In this document: piece after piece, positions 8,649 to 18,009 of the stretch | How the letters are laid out: every line of letters starts with the position of its first letter | How positions within the stretch are numbered: the first letter of the stretch is position 1 | Origin: Psychroserpens sp. NJDZ02 | GTDB taxonomy: Bacteria; Bacteroidota; Bacteroidia; Flavobacteriales; Flavobacteriaceae | Reading direction: 5' to 3' | Assembly: GCF_004843725.1 (NCBI RefSeq) | Contig: NZ_CP039451.1 | Span: forward strand, 1,734,501 to 1,798,500 | DNA length: 64,000 nucleotides | The notes under the pieces: model-generated | Told to the model about the DNA's origin: nothing | What the model saw: only the letters and a program-made list of their open reading frames with translations | The model's database searches: none | Position numbers and translations under genes: made by a program

Positions 8649-10820
8649 TTAGTCTTTAAAATCTTCTATTTCAGTCGGTAAAACATCAAAGCCCATATTG
8701 AAGAGTGTAAATCCATAAATGTCTGCGTATTGCTCTATAGTTTTGCTAACCGGTGTTCCTGCGCCATGACCAGCATCCGTCTCGATACGTATTAACGTTG
8801 GATTATTTCCTGTTTGTTTAGCTTGTAATTCGGCAGCAAATTTAAAACTATGTGCCGGTACAACTCTGTCATCATGATCACCCGTGGTTACCATTGTTGC
8901 TGGATATTGCACACCTTCTTTTACATTATGTACAGGCGAGTATCCCATTAAATAATCAAACATTTCTTTACTGTCTTCGGCAGTTCCGTAGTCATAAGCC
9001 CAGCCTGCTCCTGCAGTAAAAGTGTGATAACGTAACATGTCTAAAACACCTACCGCTGGTAAAGCAACCTTCATTAAATCTGGACGTTGGGTCATCGTTG
9101 CTCCAACTAATAAACCACCGTTTGATCCACCACGAATTGCTAAAAAGTCTGATGATGTATATTTTTGGTCAATAAGGTATTCTGCAGCAGCGATAAAATC
9201 GTCAAATACATTCTGTTTTTTTAATTGTGTTCCTGCATCATGCCAAGCCTTTCCGTATTCTCCACCACCACGTAAATTAGGGATAGCGTAAATACCGCCT
9301 TGTTCCATCCAAACCGCGTTAGCGATGCTGAAACTAGGTGTTAAACTTACGTTGAAACCTCCATAACCATAAAGAATTGTTGGATTTTTTCCATTAAGTT
9401 CAATACCTTTTTTATGAGTGATTATCATTGGTACTTTTGTGCCATCTTTTGAGGCATAAAACACTTGTTTACTTTCGTAGTTTTCAGGGTTAAAATCGAT
9501 ATCTGGTTTACGAAATAATTCTGAAGTTCCACTTTCTATTTCAAATTTATACGTACTTCCTGGTGTGACATAGTTTGTAAACGAGTAGTATAACTCTTTT
9601 TCTTCTTTTTTAGCGCCAAAACCAGCTGCACTTCCAACACCTGGAAGTTTTACTTCTCTAACTAATTTACCATCGTAATCGTACTGCATTACTTTAGATA
9701 CGGCGTCAACCATATATTCAGTAAAAAAGTATCCACCAGCTGTTGATGGGCTTAAAACATTTTTAGTTTCTGGTATAAAATCTACCCAGTTTTCTGGAGT
9801 AGGATTAGATGCATCAACAGTAACTATTTTTTTGTTTGGCGCGTTAAGGTTTGTTACCAAAAACAATTTTGATCCTTCATTTGTGATAACATAAGTATCA
9901 CTATCTGTATTATCAATAATTTCTACTAATTTAGAATTTGGTTGCGTTAAATCTTTGATGTATAATTTGTTTCCTGAGGTTGAAACACGAGGAGAAATTA
10001 TTAAGTAACGGTCATCTTCTGTTACTGATCCGTAAATATATCTGTGTTTTTCTGAAGCCTTACCACCAAAAATTAATTCATCTTCTTTTTGAGGTGTTCC
10101 TAATTTATGATAGTACACTTTGTGTTGATCTGTTTTTGCAGACAACTCGCTACCTTCAGGTTTGTCGTAACTGGAGTAGTAAAACCCTTCGTTTTTATAC
10201 CAAGACATTCCGCTAAATTTGATATCTACTAAAGTGTCTTCAACAATTGTTTTTGACTCGATATCCATTACTAAAATTTTACGCCAGTCGCTACCGCCTT
10301 CAGATATCGCATAAGCTAGAACTTTACCGTTTTTGGAAAAACTTGTCCCACCTAAAGAAATAGTTCCATCTTCTTTAAAGGTATTTGGGTCTAAAAAGAC
10401 AGTTGCTGTGCTCGGGTCTTCGCCAGTCTTGTATCTGTAGATAACATATTGATTTTGTAACCCATCGTTTTTATAAAAATAAGTATAGTCTCCTTCTTTA
10501 AAAGGAGCACCAATTTTTTCGTAGTTCCATAATTTTTCAAGACGATGTTTAAGTGCTTTTCGGTAAGGTATATTGTCTAAGTATGTTTGTGTGGCTTTGT
10601 TTTCTGCTTTGACCCAAGCTTCAGTTTCTGCACTTCTATCATCTTCTAACCATCGGTATGGGTCTTTTACGTCCGTTCCAAAATAATTGGTTACTGTATC
10701 TGCTTTTTTAGCGTCAGGATAGTCAACGACTATATCTCTTTTTATTGGTTGTTGTTTTTCTACTTCTTTACACGACATAATTACGGAAAGGGTTAATAGG
10801 CAAAGTGCTATTTTTTTCAT
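8649..10820 (-). CDS. Prolyl oligopeptidase family (S9A) lipoprotein
   Basis: 723 codons from the ATG at 10820. A longer in-frame start at 10889 exists but would put 23 residues before a perfect lipoprotein signal ([17 protein letters not shown]), so 10820 is chosen. The N-terminal segment [22 protein letters not shown] is the S9A hallmark, followed by a seven-bladed propeller region, and then the alpha/beta hydrolase domain with nucleophile Ser566 in GGSNGG, acid Asp in DDRVVPAH and His in AGHGAGT. It should cleave short proline-containing peptides in the periplasm. Bounded by terminators on both sides, so probably transcribed alone. Confidence 0.95.
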   Translation of the reverse strand: MKKIALCLLTLSVIMSCKEVEKQQPIKRDIVVDYPDAKKADTVTNYFGTDVKDPYRWLEDDRSAETEAWVKAENKATQTYLDNIPYRKALKHRLEKLWNYEKIGAPFKEGDYTYFYKNDGLQNQYVIYRYKTGEDPSTATVFLDPNTFKEDGTISLGGTSFSKNGKVLAYAISEGGSDWRKILVMDIESKTIVEDTLVDIKFSGMSWYKNEGFYYSSYDKPEGSELSAKTDQHKVYYHKLGTPQKEDELIFGGKASEKHRYIYGSVTEDDRYLIISPRVSTSGNKLYIKDLTQPNSKLVEIIDNTDSDTYVITNEGSKLFLVTNLNAPNKKIVTVDASNPTPENWVDFIPETKNVLSPSTAGGYFFTEYMVDAVSKVMQYDYDGKLVREVKLPGVGSAAGFGAKKEEKELYYSFTNYVTPGSTYKFEIESGTSELFRKPDIDFNPENYESKQVFYASKDGTKVPMIITHKKGIELNGKNPTILYGYGGFNVSLTPSFSIANAVWMEQGGIYAIPNLRGGGEYGKAWHDAGTQLKKQNVFDDFIAAAEYLIDQKYTSSDFLAIRGGSNGGLLVGATMTQRPDLMKVALPAVGVLDMLRYHTFTAGAGWAYDYGTAEDSKEMFDYLMGYSPVHNVKEGVQYPATMVTTGDHDDRVVPAHSFKFAAELQAKQTGNNPTLIRIETDAGHGAGTPVSKTIEQYADIYGFTLFNMGFDVLPTEIEDFKD

Positions 10821-10860
10821 GTTATAAATACGTTTTGGTTGCGACCATAAATTTAAACAA

Positions 10861-10893
10861 AAAAGTGCTTGTTTAAAATTAACAAGCACTTTT
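10861..10893 (-). terminator. Intrinsic terminator of asd
   Basis: AAAAGTGCTTGTT / AACAAGCACTTTT, a 13-bp perfect stem with a 7-base loop, 53 bases past the asd stop. It also lies just upstream of the S9 gene start, whose promoter must fit in the about 40 bases between. Confidence 0.88.
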
Positions 10894-10945
10894 TAAGATT
10901 TCAGGCGTGACGCTGCAAAAGACTACGGTAAGCTTTTTGATTTTG

Positions 10946-11935
10946 TTAAACCAATTTATTTTTCACTAAATATTCTGCGATTTGTACTGTGTTTGTTGCG
11001 GCACCTTTGCGCAGGTTATCACTAACTATCCACATATTAATTGTGTTTTCTTGAGATAAATCACGTCTAATACGACCAACAAAAACATCGTCTTTGCCAT
11101 TAGCATATAGAGGCATTGGGTAGGTGTTAACATCTGTATTGTCTTGCACAACTACACCGTCTGTTTGGCTTAGCAATTCTCTAACTTCTGTTAGATCAAA
11201 ATCATTTTCAAAAGCAATATTTACAGATTCGCTATGTCCTCCAGCAGTCGGTATTCTTACAGCGGTTGCAGTAACAGCGATTGTTTTGTCGTTTAGTATT
11301 TTTTGAGTTTCGTTAACTAATTTTAATTCTTCTTTTGTGTAACCGTTGTCTTCAAAGACATCACAATGTGGAATTGCATTTTTAAATATAGGATAAGGGT
11401 AGGCCATTTCTCCTTTAATTCCAGCTAATTCATTTTCTAATTGTTGCACAGCTTTTACACCTGTTCCAGAAATAGATTGGTAAGTTGAAACAACAATACG
11501 TTTGATTTTGTATTTTTTATGAAGCGGTGCCAGGCACATTACCATTTGTATGGTAGAGCAATTTGGGTTAGCTATAATTTTATCGTCTTTTGTTAATTGG
11601 TCAGCATTAATTTCTGGTACGACTAATTTTTTGCTTTGATCCATTCTCCAGGCAGAAGAATTATCGATAACCGTTGTGCCAACTTCTGCAAATTTAGGAG
11701 CCCATTCTAATGAGGTGTTTCCTCCAGCGGAAAATAAAGCAATATCCGGTTTAGCATTTACGGCATCTTGTAAGCTTACAATCGTGTAATCTTTACCATT
11801 AAATGAGATTGATTTACCTACAGAACGTTCTGATGCTACAGGAATAAATTCTGAAATAGGAAATTGTCTTTCTTCTAATACTTTACGCATCACTTCTCCA
11901 ACCATTCCAGTTGCTCCAACTAAAGCTATTTTCAT
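10946..11935 (-). CDS. asd: Aspartate-semialdehyde dehydrogenase
   Basis: 329 residues, normal for the family. NADP-binding GATGMVG at residues 7-13, catalytic Cys126 in NPNCSTIQ, the SGTGVKAVQQLENE segment, and His234 in GGHSESV. It reduces aspartyl phosphate to aspartate semialdehyde, the branch to lysine, diaminopimelate, threonine and methionine, in the cytoplasm. It stands alone between two terminators, so it is not part of a lysine operon here. Confidence 0.97.
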   Translation of the reverse strand: MKIALVGATGMVGEVMRKVLEERQFPISEFIPVASERSVGKSISFNGKDYTIVSLQDAVNAKPDIALFSAGGNTSLEWAPKFAEVGTTVIDNSSAWRMDQSKKLVVPEINADQLTKDDKIIANPNCSTIQMVMCLAPLHKKYKIKRIVVSTYQSISGTGVKAVQQLENELAGIKGEMAYPYPIFKNAIPHCDVFEDNGYTKEELKLVNETQKILNDKTIAVTATAVRIPTAGGHSESVNIAFENDFDLTEVRELLSQTDGVVVQDNTDVNTYPMPLYANGKDDVFVGRIRRDLSQENTINMWIVSDNLRKGAATNTVQIAEYLVKNKLV

Positions 11936-12029
11936 AATAAATACTTATTAAATTAAGTGATAAAATTAGGGTATTTGAGTAAAGAACTAATATAAAAAGT
12001 ATTAATTTTTTCGTAAAAATTTGGCATAA

Positions 12030-12061
12030 AAAAACCGATTTTAAATTTAAAATCGGTTTTT
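12030..12061. terminator. Terminator after mscL (32-bp perfect palindrome)
   Basis: AAAAACCGATTTTAAA directly followed by its exact reverse complement. It sits 22 bases past the mscL stop and ends in a U run on either strand. Perfect symmetry would also allow function for readthrough from the other side. Confidence 0.8.
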
Positions 12062-12083
12062 GATGATAATAACAGAATTTAGA

Positions 12084-12488
12084 TTACTTTTTTAAAGCGT
12101 CTCTGATTTCCATTAATAATTGATTATCAGATGGTCCTGCAGGTGCAGCAGCCTCAACTGGTTTTTTAGTTTTGTTATATGCTTTTACAATTAAGAACAT
12201 TACAAAACCAACAACTAGTAAGCTTATGATTGTGTCGATCCACGCACCATATTCTACAGCAGCAACACCTGCTTCTTTAGCGGCAGCAACAGTGGCAAAG
12301 ACTTGGTCTCCAGGTGTCCAAAATTGGTCAGAGAAACTTGCTCCACCAGTGACTAAACCAATAAGAGGCATAGCTATTTTAGAAACGAAACCATTTATAA
12401 CTGCTCCAAGAGCTCCAGCCATAATTACAGCAACTGCAAAATCAATTACGTTACCTGTCATAATAAAATTCTTAAATTCTTTAAGCAT
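12084..12488 (-). CDS. mscL: Large-conductance mechanosensitive channel
   Basis: 134 residues. The start MLKEFKNFIMTGNVIDFAVAVIMAGALG matches the MscL amphipathic N-helix and first membrane helix. A second membrane helix (SLLVVGFVMFLIVKAYNK) and a C-terminal cytoplasmic helix (DNQLLMEIRDALKK) follow. It releases solutes on osmotic downshock. The periplasmic loop is of ordinary size. Monocistronic on the reverse strand. Confidence 0.96.
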   Translation of the reverse strand: MLKEFKNFIMTGNVIDFAVAVIMAGALGAVINGFVSKIAMPLIGLVTGGASFSDQFWTPGDQVFATVAAAKEAGVAAVEYGAWIDTIISLLVVGFVMFLIVKAYNKTKKPVEAAAPAGPSDNQLLMEIRDALKK

Positions 12489-12584
12489 AATCTTTCTATT
12501 TTAAATGTTAGTTTGTATTAATAACTACTAATTTAGTTAAAATTTTAACAAAAAACAGAAAATTAAAGTCTATTGACTATTAAA

Positions 12585-13703
12585 TTATCGACAAATTACA
12601 CGTTTTATCCGTTGAGATACAGCGGTAAGTAGTTCATATGAGATTGAGTTTACATTTTCAGCTAAAGCTTCAGCGGTGTGATTTGGGTCAAAAATAATGA
12701 CTTCGTCGCCTTCTTGGCAGTCAATATTGGTCACGTCAACCATAATCATGTCCATACAGACGTTTCCTAAAATGTATGCGTTTTGGTTGTTTATGGTTAC
12801 AAAACCATGGCCATTACCATATTGTCTTTTAATACCATCGGCATGACCAATTGGTAATGTCGCTGTTATGATATCTTTTTTAGTGATGTAACCTCTATTG
12901 TATCCTAAGCTTTCTCCTTTTTTTAAATGATGAATTTGAGAGATAATAGTTTTTAAAGTGGCTATTGGTTGTAAGTGTTTATTAAATTTTGGGTCGTTTC
13001 CAAAACCGTATAATCCTATACCGCTTCTGATCATATCAAAATGTGCTTGAGGATAATTTAGTAGTCCTGAAGTATTACATAAATGAAGGAATGGTTTATA
13101 ATTTAAGTAAGTATATACTTTTTTATAAATTGTATTGAAACATTCTATTTGCTTTAAGGTGAAATCTGGATGGTCCAGTTCTTCGCTTTCTGCTAAGTGA
13201 GAAAACAGACTTTGTACTTTTAGGGCTTCGGATTTAGATAGTGTTTCTGCAATTTCGGGAATATCTTCTGCTACAAAACCTAGTCTATTTAGTCCTGTAT
13301 TAAATTTTAAATGAACAGGATAGTTGTATTGCTTATGTGCTTCAGCGGAAGCGATAAAAAGATTTAACAGACGCTTGGAGTATAAACTAGGCTCCAAGCA
13401 GCGTTCTATAATTGTATCAAAACTAACAGGTAGTGGGTGTAATACTAAGATAGGAGTGGTTACACCTGCGTCACGCAGTGCAACACCTTCATAAGTATAC
13501 GCGACCGCAAAGTAATCAATATCTAATGTTTCAAGATATTTAGCAACCTCTTCAGCATCGCTACCGTAAGCAAATGCTTTTACGACAGCTAGAAATTTTG
13601 TGTTTCCGGAGAGTTTAGATTTTAAATACTCAAAATTATGTTTTAAGGCATTTAAATCTATTTCTAAAACAGTTTCTTGAGCCTTATTAATCATTGCTGG
13701 CAT
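12585..13703 (-). CDS. alr: Alanine racemase
   Basis: 372 residues. The PLP lysine is Lys42 in [17 protein letters not shown] and [13 protein letters not shown] are family motifs, and the catalytic Tyr is in SLGYNRGY. It makes D-alanine for peptidoglycan. The gene starts inside the 3-prime end of tdk (17-base overlap from the first ATG; a second ATG at 13694 would still overlap), so the two are translated from one message. No terminator was found between alr and mscL. Confidence 0.96.
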   Translation of the reverse strand: MPAMINKAQETVLEIDLNALKHNFEYLKSKLSGNTKFLAVVKAFAYGSDAEEVAKYLETLDIDYFAVAYTYEGVALRDAGVTTPILVLHPLPVSFDTIIERCLEPSLYSKRLLNLFIASAEAHKQYNYPVHLKFNTGLNRLGFVAEDIPEIAETLSKSEALKVQSLFSHLAESEELDHPDFTLKQIECFNTIYKKVYTYLNYKPFLHLCNTSGLLNYPQAHFDMIRSGIGLYGFGNDPKFNKHLQPIATLKTIISQIHHLKKGESLGYNRGYITKKDIITATLPIGHADGIKRQYGNGHGFVTINNQNAYILGNVCMDMIMVDVTNIDCQEGDEVIIFDPNHTAEALAENVNSISYELLTAVSQRIKRVICR

Positions 13704-14334
13704 TCAGTTTTTGATCAACTTCTTCGGCATCTTGCACTTTAATGTCTTTGATTTTTTCGCGCATAGTCGCTTTATAATATGCAGCTCTGCTTAATGGCTC
13801 ATATTCTTCTGTTTCACCCAATAATACAAGGTTATCATTTGCAGATTTTCTAAAACTATATTGTGCTAGGTTTCCTGTTCTCGTGCAGACAGCATGTACT
13901 TTTGTGACATACTCGGCAGTTGCCATTAAATTAGGCATTGGACCAAAAGGGTTTCCTTTAAAATCCATATCTAATCCGGCAACAATAACACGAATACCTT
14001 TGTTAGCTAAGTCGTTACACACTCTGACAATCTCGTCATCAAAAAATTGTGCTTCGTCAATACCAACCACATCACAACCGTCTGCTAATATTGGAATATT
14101 TGCGGCTGCGGGTACGGGAGTCGATCTGATTTCGTTAGAATCGTGAGACACAACCATCTCTTCGTCATAACGTGTGTCAATAGCTGGTTTAAAGATTTCA
14201 ACTTTTTGTTTAGCAAATTGGGCACGTTTAAGCCTACGGATTAACTCTTCTGTTTTACCAGAAAACATTGATCCACAGATGACTTCAATCCATCCAAATT
14301 GTTCTTTTTGATTTACTGTATTTTCGAGAAACAT
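13687..14334 (-). CDS. tdk: Thymidine kinase (type II)
   Basis: 215 residues. P-loop GSMFSGKT at 21-28, general base Glu94 in DEAQFF, and the thymidine-pocket segment [22 protein letters not shown]. It phosphorylates thymidine for salvage. The zinc-binding region is changed: where the family usually has CxxC, this reads AVCTRTGN (only Cys150), and the C-terminal part has no cysteine pair, so the zinc site seems lost. The start context CTAAATTTACAA-A-ATG places a -7-like box only 4 bases before the ATG, suggesting a nearly leaderless transcript. Confidence 0.95.
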   Translation of the reverse strand: MFLENTVNQKEQFGWIEVICGSMFSGKTEELIRRLKRAQFAKQKVEIFKPAIDTRYDEEMVVSHDSNEIRSTPVPAAANIPILADGCDVVGIDEAQFFDDEIVRVCNDLANKGIRVIVAGLDMDFKGNPFGPMPNLMATAEYVTKVHAVCTRTGNLAQYSFRKSANDNLVLLGETEEYEPLSRAAYYKATMREKIKDIKVQDAEEVDQKLNASND

Positions 14335-14350
14335 TTTGTAAATTTAGCGC

Positions 14351-14375
14351 TAAAACGTAATGTGTTTACGTTTTA
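14351..14375. repeat. 10-bp perfect inverted repeat between tdk and the divergent gene
   Basis: TAAAACGTAA, 5-base spacer, TTACGTTTTA. It lies 17 bases upstream of the tdk start in a 121-base divergent intergenic region. It is a plausible operator for tdk or for both genes; no U run suggests termination. Confidence 0.55.
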
Positions 14376-14455
14376 TATAAAGGTGGGTCAAATTTATTAA
14401 AAATCAAAAGGCTAACTTGCAATAAATTCAAAAATTATAAAAAAAAAATAAAACC

Positions 14456-15187
14456 ATGAAGAAGAAATTAGAATCAGAATTAATGAGTATAGCCCATAGG
14501 ATTCTAAAGCTAGGTGGTAAAGAGGATGTTAACCAAATGCATGCAGAAGTTGCTGCTTTGTATGAAAAGCTAACGGTTTTAAAGTTTGCAAGCGAAAATC
14601 TGGATGATGCTTTACCAACCATAGGTAATGACTCTTCGTTTTTTGATATGTTAGACTCTGCTTTTAATAATAAAATAAGTGATAATATAGAAGTAGATAA
14701 TAAAACTTATATTAATCTTGATGATGAGGAAGATGATGGCATAATGGAGCCATTAATGGAGAAAATTAAGGATATAGTTGCTCAAATGCCGGATGAAACA
14801 CATCAAGTTGATGAGTTGATTGCCTCTGTTATTCCTGAGCAAGACTACAATAAAAATGATTTTGAAAACATTACGGCTGGTTTTGATGACATTCCTGTTT
14901 TTGAACCTGTGTCAATGTCTGAAGCCAATGAGAAAAAGAGTTTGAACGATAAGTTAAAATCGGGTTTAAATATTGGGCTTAATGATAAGTTAGCCTTTAT
15001 TAAACACTTGTTTGGTGGAGAGGCTGATGATTATAATAGAGTATTATCACAATTAAACACCTCATCTTCTTTAGATGAAGCAAGTCATTTAATTAATAAT
15101 GTCGTTAAACCGGAGTATAATAATTGGCAAGGAAAGGAAGAGTATGAAATCCGTTTTATGGCAATTATTGGGACTAGATTTGAGTAG
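14456..15187 (+). CDS. Conserved Bacteroidota protein of unknown function (243 aa)
   Basis: A cytoplasmic-looking protein with no signal peptide. It has a helical N-terminus (residues 1-45), an acidic linker (NLDDEEDDG near residue 85) and a C-terminal conserved-looking block from about residue 160 (SLNDKLKSGLNIGLNDKLAFIKHLFGG) through VVKPEYNNWQGKEEYEIRFM. I recall this C-terminal block as shared by many Bacteroidota hypothetical proteins, but no function is known to me. It is divergent from tdk, and followed by DoxX and rsmI in the same direction. Confidence 0.8.
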   Translation: MKKKLESELMSIAHRILKLGGKEDVNQMHAEVAALYEKLTVLKFASENLDDALPTIGNDSSFFDMLDSAFNNKISDNIEVDNKTYINLDDEEDDGIMEPLMEKIKDIVAQMPDETHQVDELIASVIPEQDYNKNDFENITAGFDDIPVFEPVSMSEANEKKSLNDKLKSGLNIGLNDKLAFIKHLFGGEADDYNRVLSQLNTSSSLDEASHLINNVVKPEYNNWQGKEEYEIRFMAIIGTRFE

Positions 15188-15237
15188 CTTAAATAGTAAT
15201 ATCTCCCTAAATAATTTAATAACAACACAATAATTAC

Positions 15238-15621
15238 ATGAAACAAACATCTATAAAAAACATATTATATTGGGTTAGTACTATTTTGGTTTGTGCCATG
15301 TTTTTGTATTCGGCTCAAATGTATTTTTTTAATACAGCAATGATAGAAGGTTATTTTAAAAGCTTAAACTATCCAGCTTACATTGTAATTCCTTTGGCTA
15401 TTATTAAAGTCCTTGGAGTGATAATGATTTTGTGGCGTAAAAGTGCTTGGCTAACAGAATGGGCCTATGCAGGCTTCTTCTTTGATGTGATATTAGCTAC
15501 GGTTGCGCATTATGATGCCGGACATGGTCTTTTTGGAATGTCTTTTTATACTATTTTTATAGTGTTAGTGTCTTACTTCTTGGGTAAAGGTGTGCGTCAA
15601 AAAAATAAATTAGTAATATAA
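15238..15621 (+). CDS. DoxX-like small membrane protein
   Basis: 127 residues with four predicted membrane helices (about 8-28, 43-63, 70-90 and 97-118) in the DoxX-like pattern. The segment LNYPAYIVIPLAIIKVLGVIMIL is characteristic. The family is loosely linked to quinone or thiol redox chemistry, but the substrate is not known. It is 50 bases after the preceding gene and may share its transcript. Confidence 0.82.
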   Translation: MKQTSIKNILYWVSTILVCAMFLYSAQMYFFNTAMIEGYFKSLNYPAYIVIPLAIIKVLGVIMILWRKSAWLTEWAYAGFFFDVILATVAHYDAGHGLFGMSFYTIFIVLVSYFLGKGVRQKNKLVI

Positions 15622-15718
15622 TTAAAGACGCTTTTAGGTTTATAACAATCATAAATTTGTAAAGTAATAATAGAGCACCGAATAGATTTTAAATTTCGGG
15701 TTCTTATTGAGTTAAAAT

Positions 15719-16393
15719 ATGAGTAAATTATATATAGTTCCAACGCCAATTGGAAACCTTAAAGACATGACATTTAGAGCTGTTGAAGTTTTAAAGGACG
15801 TCGATTTAATTTTAGCAGAAGACACACGTACCTCTGGGAAGTTGTTAAAACATTACGAGATCGGTACGCAAATGCAAAGCCATCATATGCATAATGAGCA
15901 TAAGACGGTGGGTAATTTGGTGCAAAAATTAAAAGGTGGAATAACCATTGCGTTAATTAGTGATGCCGGTACACCAGCTATTTCTGATCCAGGTTTTTTA
16001 TTAACTAGAGCTTGTATAGAGCATAATATTGAGGTGGACTGCTTGCCAGGAGCAACTGCTTTTGTGCCTGCATTAGTAAATAGTGGTTTCCCAAATGATA
16101 AATTTATTTTTGAAGGTTTTTTGCCAGTAAAAAAGGGGCGTCAAACAAGATTAAAATTATTAGCTGAAGAGACTAGAACCATCATTTTTTATGAAAGTCC
16201 ACACAAGCTAATCAAAACATTAGGTCATTTTTGTGAGTATTTTGGAGAAGATAGACCTGTCTCTGTGTCTAGAGAATTAACTAAATTATACGAAGAAACG
16301 ATTCGCGGAACCGCAAAAGAGGTTTTAGAGCATTACACCAACAAGCCACCTAAAGGCGAAATTGTTATTGTGGTAGGCGGGAAAAGTAAATAG
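15719..16393 (+). CDS. rsmI: 16S rRNA (cytidine(1402)-2'-O)-methyltransferase
   Basis: 224 residues. VPTPIGNLKDMTFRAVEVL at the start, AEDTRTSGKLL, and the SAM-site block ISDAGTPAISDPGF are diagnostic of RsmI. It methylates the ribose of C1402 in the decoding centre. It is shorter than the about 286-residue enterobacterial enzyme because the C-terminal extension is absent, which is usual in this phylum. A -7-like box TAAATTTG lies at 15652-15659. Confidence 0.95.
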   Translation: MSKLYIVPTPIGNLKDMTFRAVEVLKDVDLILAEDTRTSGKLLKHYEIGTQMQSHHMHNEHKTVGNLVQKLKGGITIALISDAGTPAISDPGFLLTRACIEHNIEVDCLPGATAFVPALVNSGFPNDKFIFEGFLPVKKGRQTRLKLLAEETRTIIFYESPHKLIKTLGHFCEYFGEDRPVSVSRELTKLYEETIRGTAKEVLEHYTNKPPKGEIVIVVGGKSK

Positions 16394-16408
16394 AACTAAT
16401 ACATAACG

Positions 16409-16753
16409 ATGACTATTACAACGTTTAAATTAAAATTAAAAAACACACCAAGTACAATCGCTTTCGCGGAAACTATGCAAGTAGTGGACACGTATTTTGA
16501 TTTTACACCATCAGCTTTTACAAATGGTTTGTTGCAAAATGCTGAAGGAGAAAATTCGGGATCATGTAAAGTATTTGCTTTTGCAAAAGCAGAAGCTTTA
16601 TCCAAAACCGAAACGCTGGCCTGTTTTGGACAGTATTATTTTGATGAGGTTTTAAACGATCCCAATGGAACAGGTCATCAAAATATCAGAAACTTTATTA
16701 ATACCGGTTTTGAAGGTTTAAGTTTTAATCAATACCCGTTAGCTAAAAAATAA
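16409..16753 (+). CDS. HopJ-type III effector family protein
   Basis: 114 residues matching the HopJ family pattern throughout: VVDTYFDFTPSAF, NAEGENSGSCKVFAFAK, and the end block GTGHQNIRNFINTGFEGLSF. The name comes from a Pseudomonas effector, but the family is widespread in free-living bacteria with no type III secretion, and none is seen here, so a housekeeping cytoplasmic role is more likely. It lies 15 bases after rsmI, probably in one operon. Confidence 0.88.
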   Translation: MTITTFKLKLKNTPSTIAFAETMQVVDTYFDFTPSAFTNGLLQNAEGENSGSCKVFAFAKAEALSKTETLACFGQYYFDEVLNDPNGTGHQNIRNFINTGFEGLSFNQYPLAKK

Positions 16754-16767
16754 GTCTATAACAATTA

Positions 16768-17340
16768 GTGGAAAAGCTTCTAGGTAAAATATCGCAATGC
16801 TCTATTTGTAAAGCGCACTTGCCATTAGGTCCACGTCCGGTTGTAACAGCTCATAAAGATTCTAAAATTATTATTATTGGTCAAGCGCCAGGCACTAAAG
16901 TCCATAATTCTGGAATCCCTTGGGATGATCAAAGCGGTAAAAAGTTAAGGCAATGGTTAGGGGTAAGTGATGCGGATTTTTATGACCCTAAAAATTTTGC
17001 CATTATGCCTATGGGGTTTTGTTATCCTGGCAAAGGTAAAGCGGGAGATTTGCCACCAAGAAAAGAATGTGCTCCAGAGTGGCATGAGGCACTACTAAAA
17101 CAGCTGCCAAAAGTAGAGTTGGTGATACTTATCGGTGCCTATGCGCAAAAGTATTATTTAAAAGATAAAGCAAAACGTACGTTGACAGAAACCGTTGGCG
17201 ATTATAAAGCTTACTTGCCAAAATACTTTCCTGTACCGCATCCATCGCCCACCAATCGTTTTTGGCGTAGTAAAAACCCTTGGTTTGAGTTAACTATTGT
17301 ACCAGAATTGCAGCAGGTTGTAAAGCAAATTTTAAAATAA
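16768..17340 (+). CDS. Uracil-DNA glycosylase-like protein with probable Fe-S cluster
   Basis: 190 residues from a GTG start. Motif 1 is GQAPGTKVHNSGIPWDDQSG (from residue 38) and motif 2 is HPSP near residue 170, as in the uracil-DNA glycosylase superfamily. Four cysteines (11, 14, 85, 101) are placed as in the Fe-S glycosylases of families 4 and 5. It is thus likely a base-excision enzyme. Motif 1 has Gln where family 4 usually has Glu (GEAPG), so the substrate or even the activity may differ. Probably the last gene of the rsmI operon. Confidence 0.85.
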   Translation: MEKLLGKISQCSICKAHLPLGPRPVVTAHKDSKIIIIGQAPGTKVHNSGIPWDDQSGKKLRQWLGVSDADFYDPKNFAIMPMGFCYPGKGKAGDLPPRKECAPEWHEALLKQLPKVELVILIGAYAQKYYLKDKAKRTLTETVGDYKAYLPKYFPVPHPSPTNRFWRSKNPWFELTIVPELQQVVKQILK

Positions 17341-17369
17341 AAAACCTCACTATTTCTAGTAAGGTTTTT
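17341..17369. terminator. Bidirectional terminator between convergent genes
   Basis: AAAACCTCACTA, loop tttc, TAGTAAGGTTTT, with one mismatch and U runs in both directions. It serves the glycosylase-like gene (forward) and the AhpD-like gene (reverse). Confidence 0.8.
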
Positions 17370-17398
17370 GATCTATAATAACTATAAATAAGCTTTAA

Positions 17399-17989
17399 TT
17401 ACACGTGTTTTCCAACTTCAAAACCATGTTTACCTAAGTATTGGTTTCCGCTATCAATAGCATCTTCTTCTAAAGTTGTTCCCATACTATCATTCCATCT
17501 GTTTAGGTATCCAAACAAAGAGATTACACCAAGCATTTCTACAATTTCGCCTTCGTCCCAATGTTCGTGTAAACGCGCTTTAATGTCGCCATCAACAGCA
17601 TTCGGTACTTGACTAGCAGCTAAACTAAAGTCTAAAGCAGCACGCTCTGCGGCGTTAAAAGCAGCATGTGTGCGGTATTCCCATATGTTATCTAATTGCT
17701 CTTGCTCTGCGCCATAACGCTCAGCAGCTCTAATGGCATGCGCTTGACAATATCTGCAACCTGTAGCATTACTGCTTACCCATGCAATCATTCGTTTTAA
17801 AGCTGAGGTTACACGACCTTCATTAGCCATAACCGCTTTGTTTAAATTGATAAAGGCTTTGCTAATAGCGGGTCTACGTTGCATGGTTAAAACCGAATTT
17901 GGACAAAATCCAAGGGTCTCGTTAAAGAATGTTGCCAGTTCTTTAGTTTCTAAATCGTGATCTGCTGTTAAAGGTGTTATTAAAGGCAT
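17399..17989 (-). CDS. Carboxymuconolactone decarboxylase / AhpD-like protein
   Basis: 196 residues. The redox motif CRYCQAH places Cys78 and Cys81 with His84 as in the AhpD/CMD fold, and ERYGAEQEQLDNIWEYRTHAAFNAAERAALDFSLA is family-like. Members reduce peroxides or act as decarboxylases. The divergent OsmC gene next door supports a peroxide-related role here, which is inference. The shared 60-base promoter region contains a palindrome. Confidence 0.88.
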   Translation of the reverse strand: MPLITPLTADHDLETKELATFFNETLGFCPNSVLTMQRRPAISKAFINLNKAVMANEGRVTSALKRMIAWVSSNATGCRYCQAHAIRAAERYGAEQEQLDNIWEYRTHAAFNAAERAALDFSLAASQVPNAVDGDIKARLHEHWDEGEIVEMLGVISLFGYLNRWNDSMGTTLEEDAIDSGNQYLGKHGFEVGKHV

Positions 17990-18009
17990 TGTTTTTTGTT
18001 TTTAAGTAG

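Noticed and set aside
10821..10889. Longer N-terminus for the S9 peptidase starting at 10889
   Set aside because: The start would lie inside the asd terminator, and the lipoprotein signal begins at 10820.
12030..12061. 32-bp perfect palindrome as a regulator site
   Set aside because: It lies just after the mscL stop and has U runs, so a terminator explains it.
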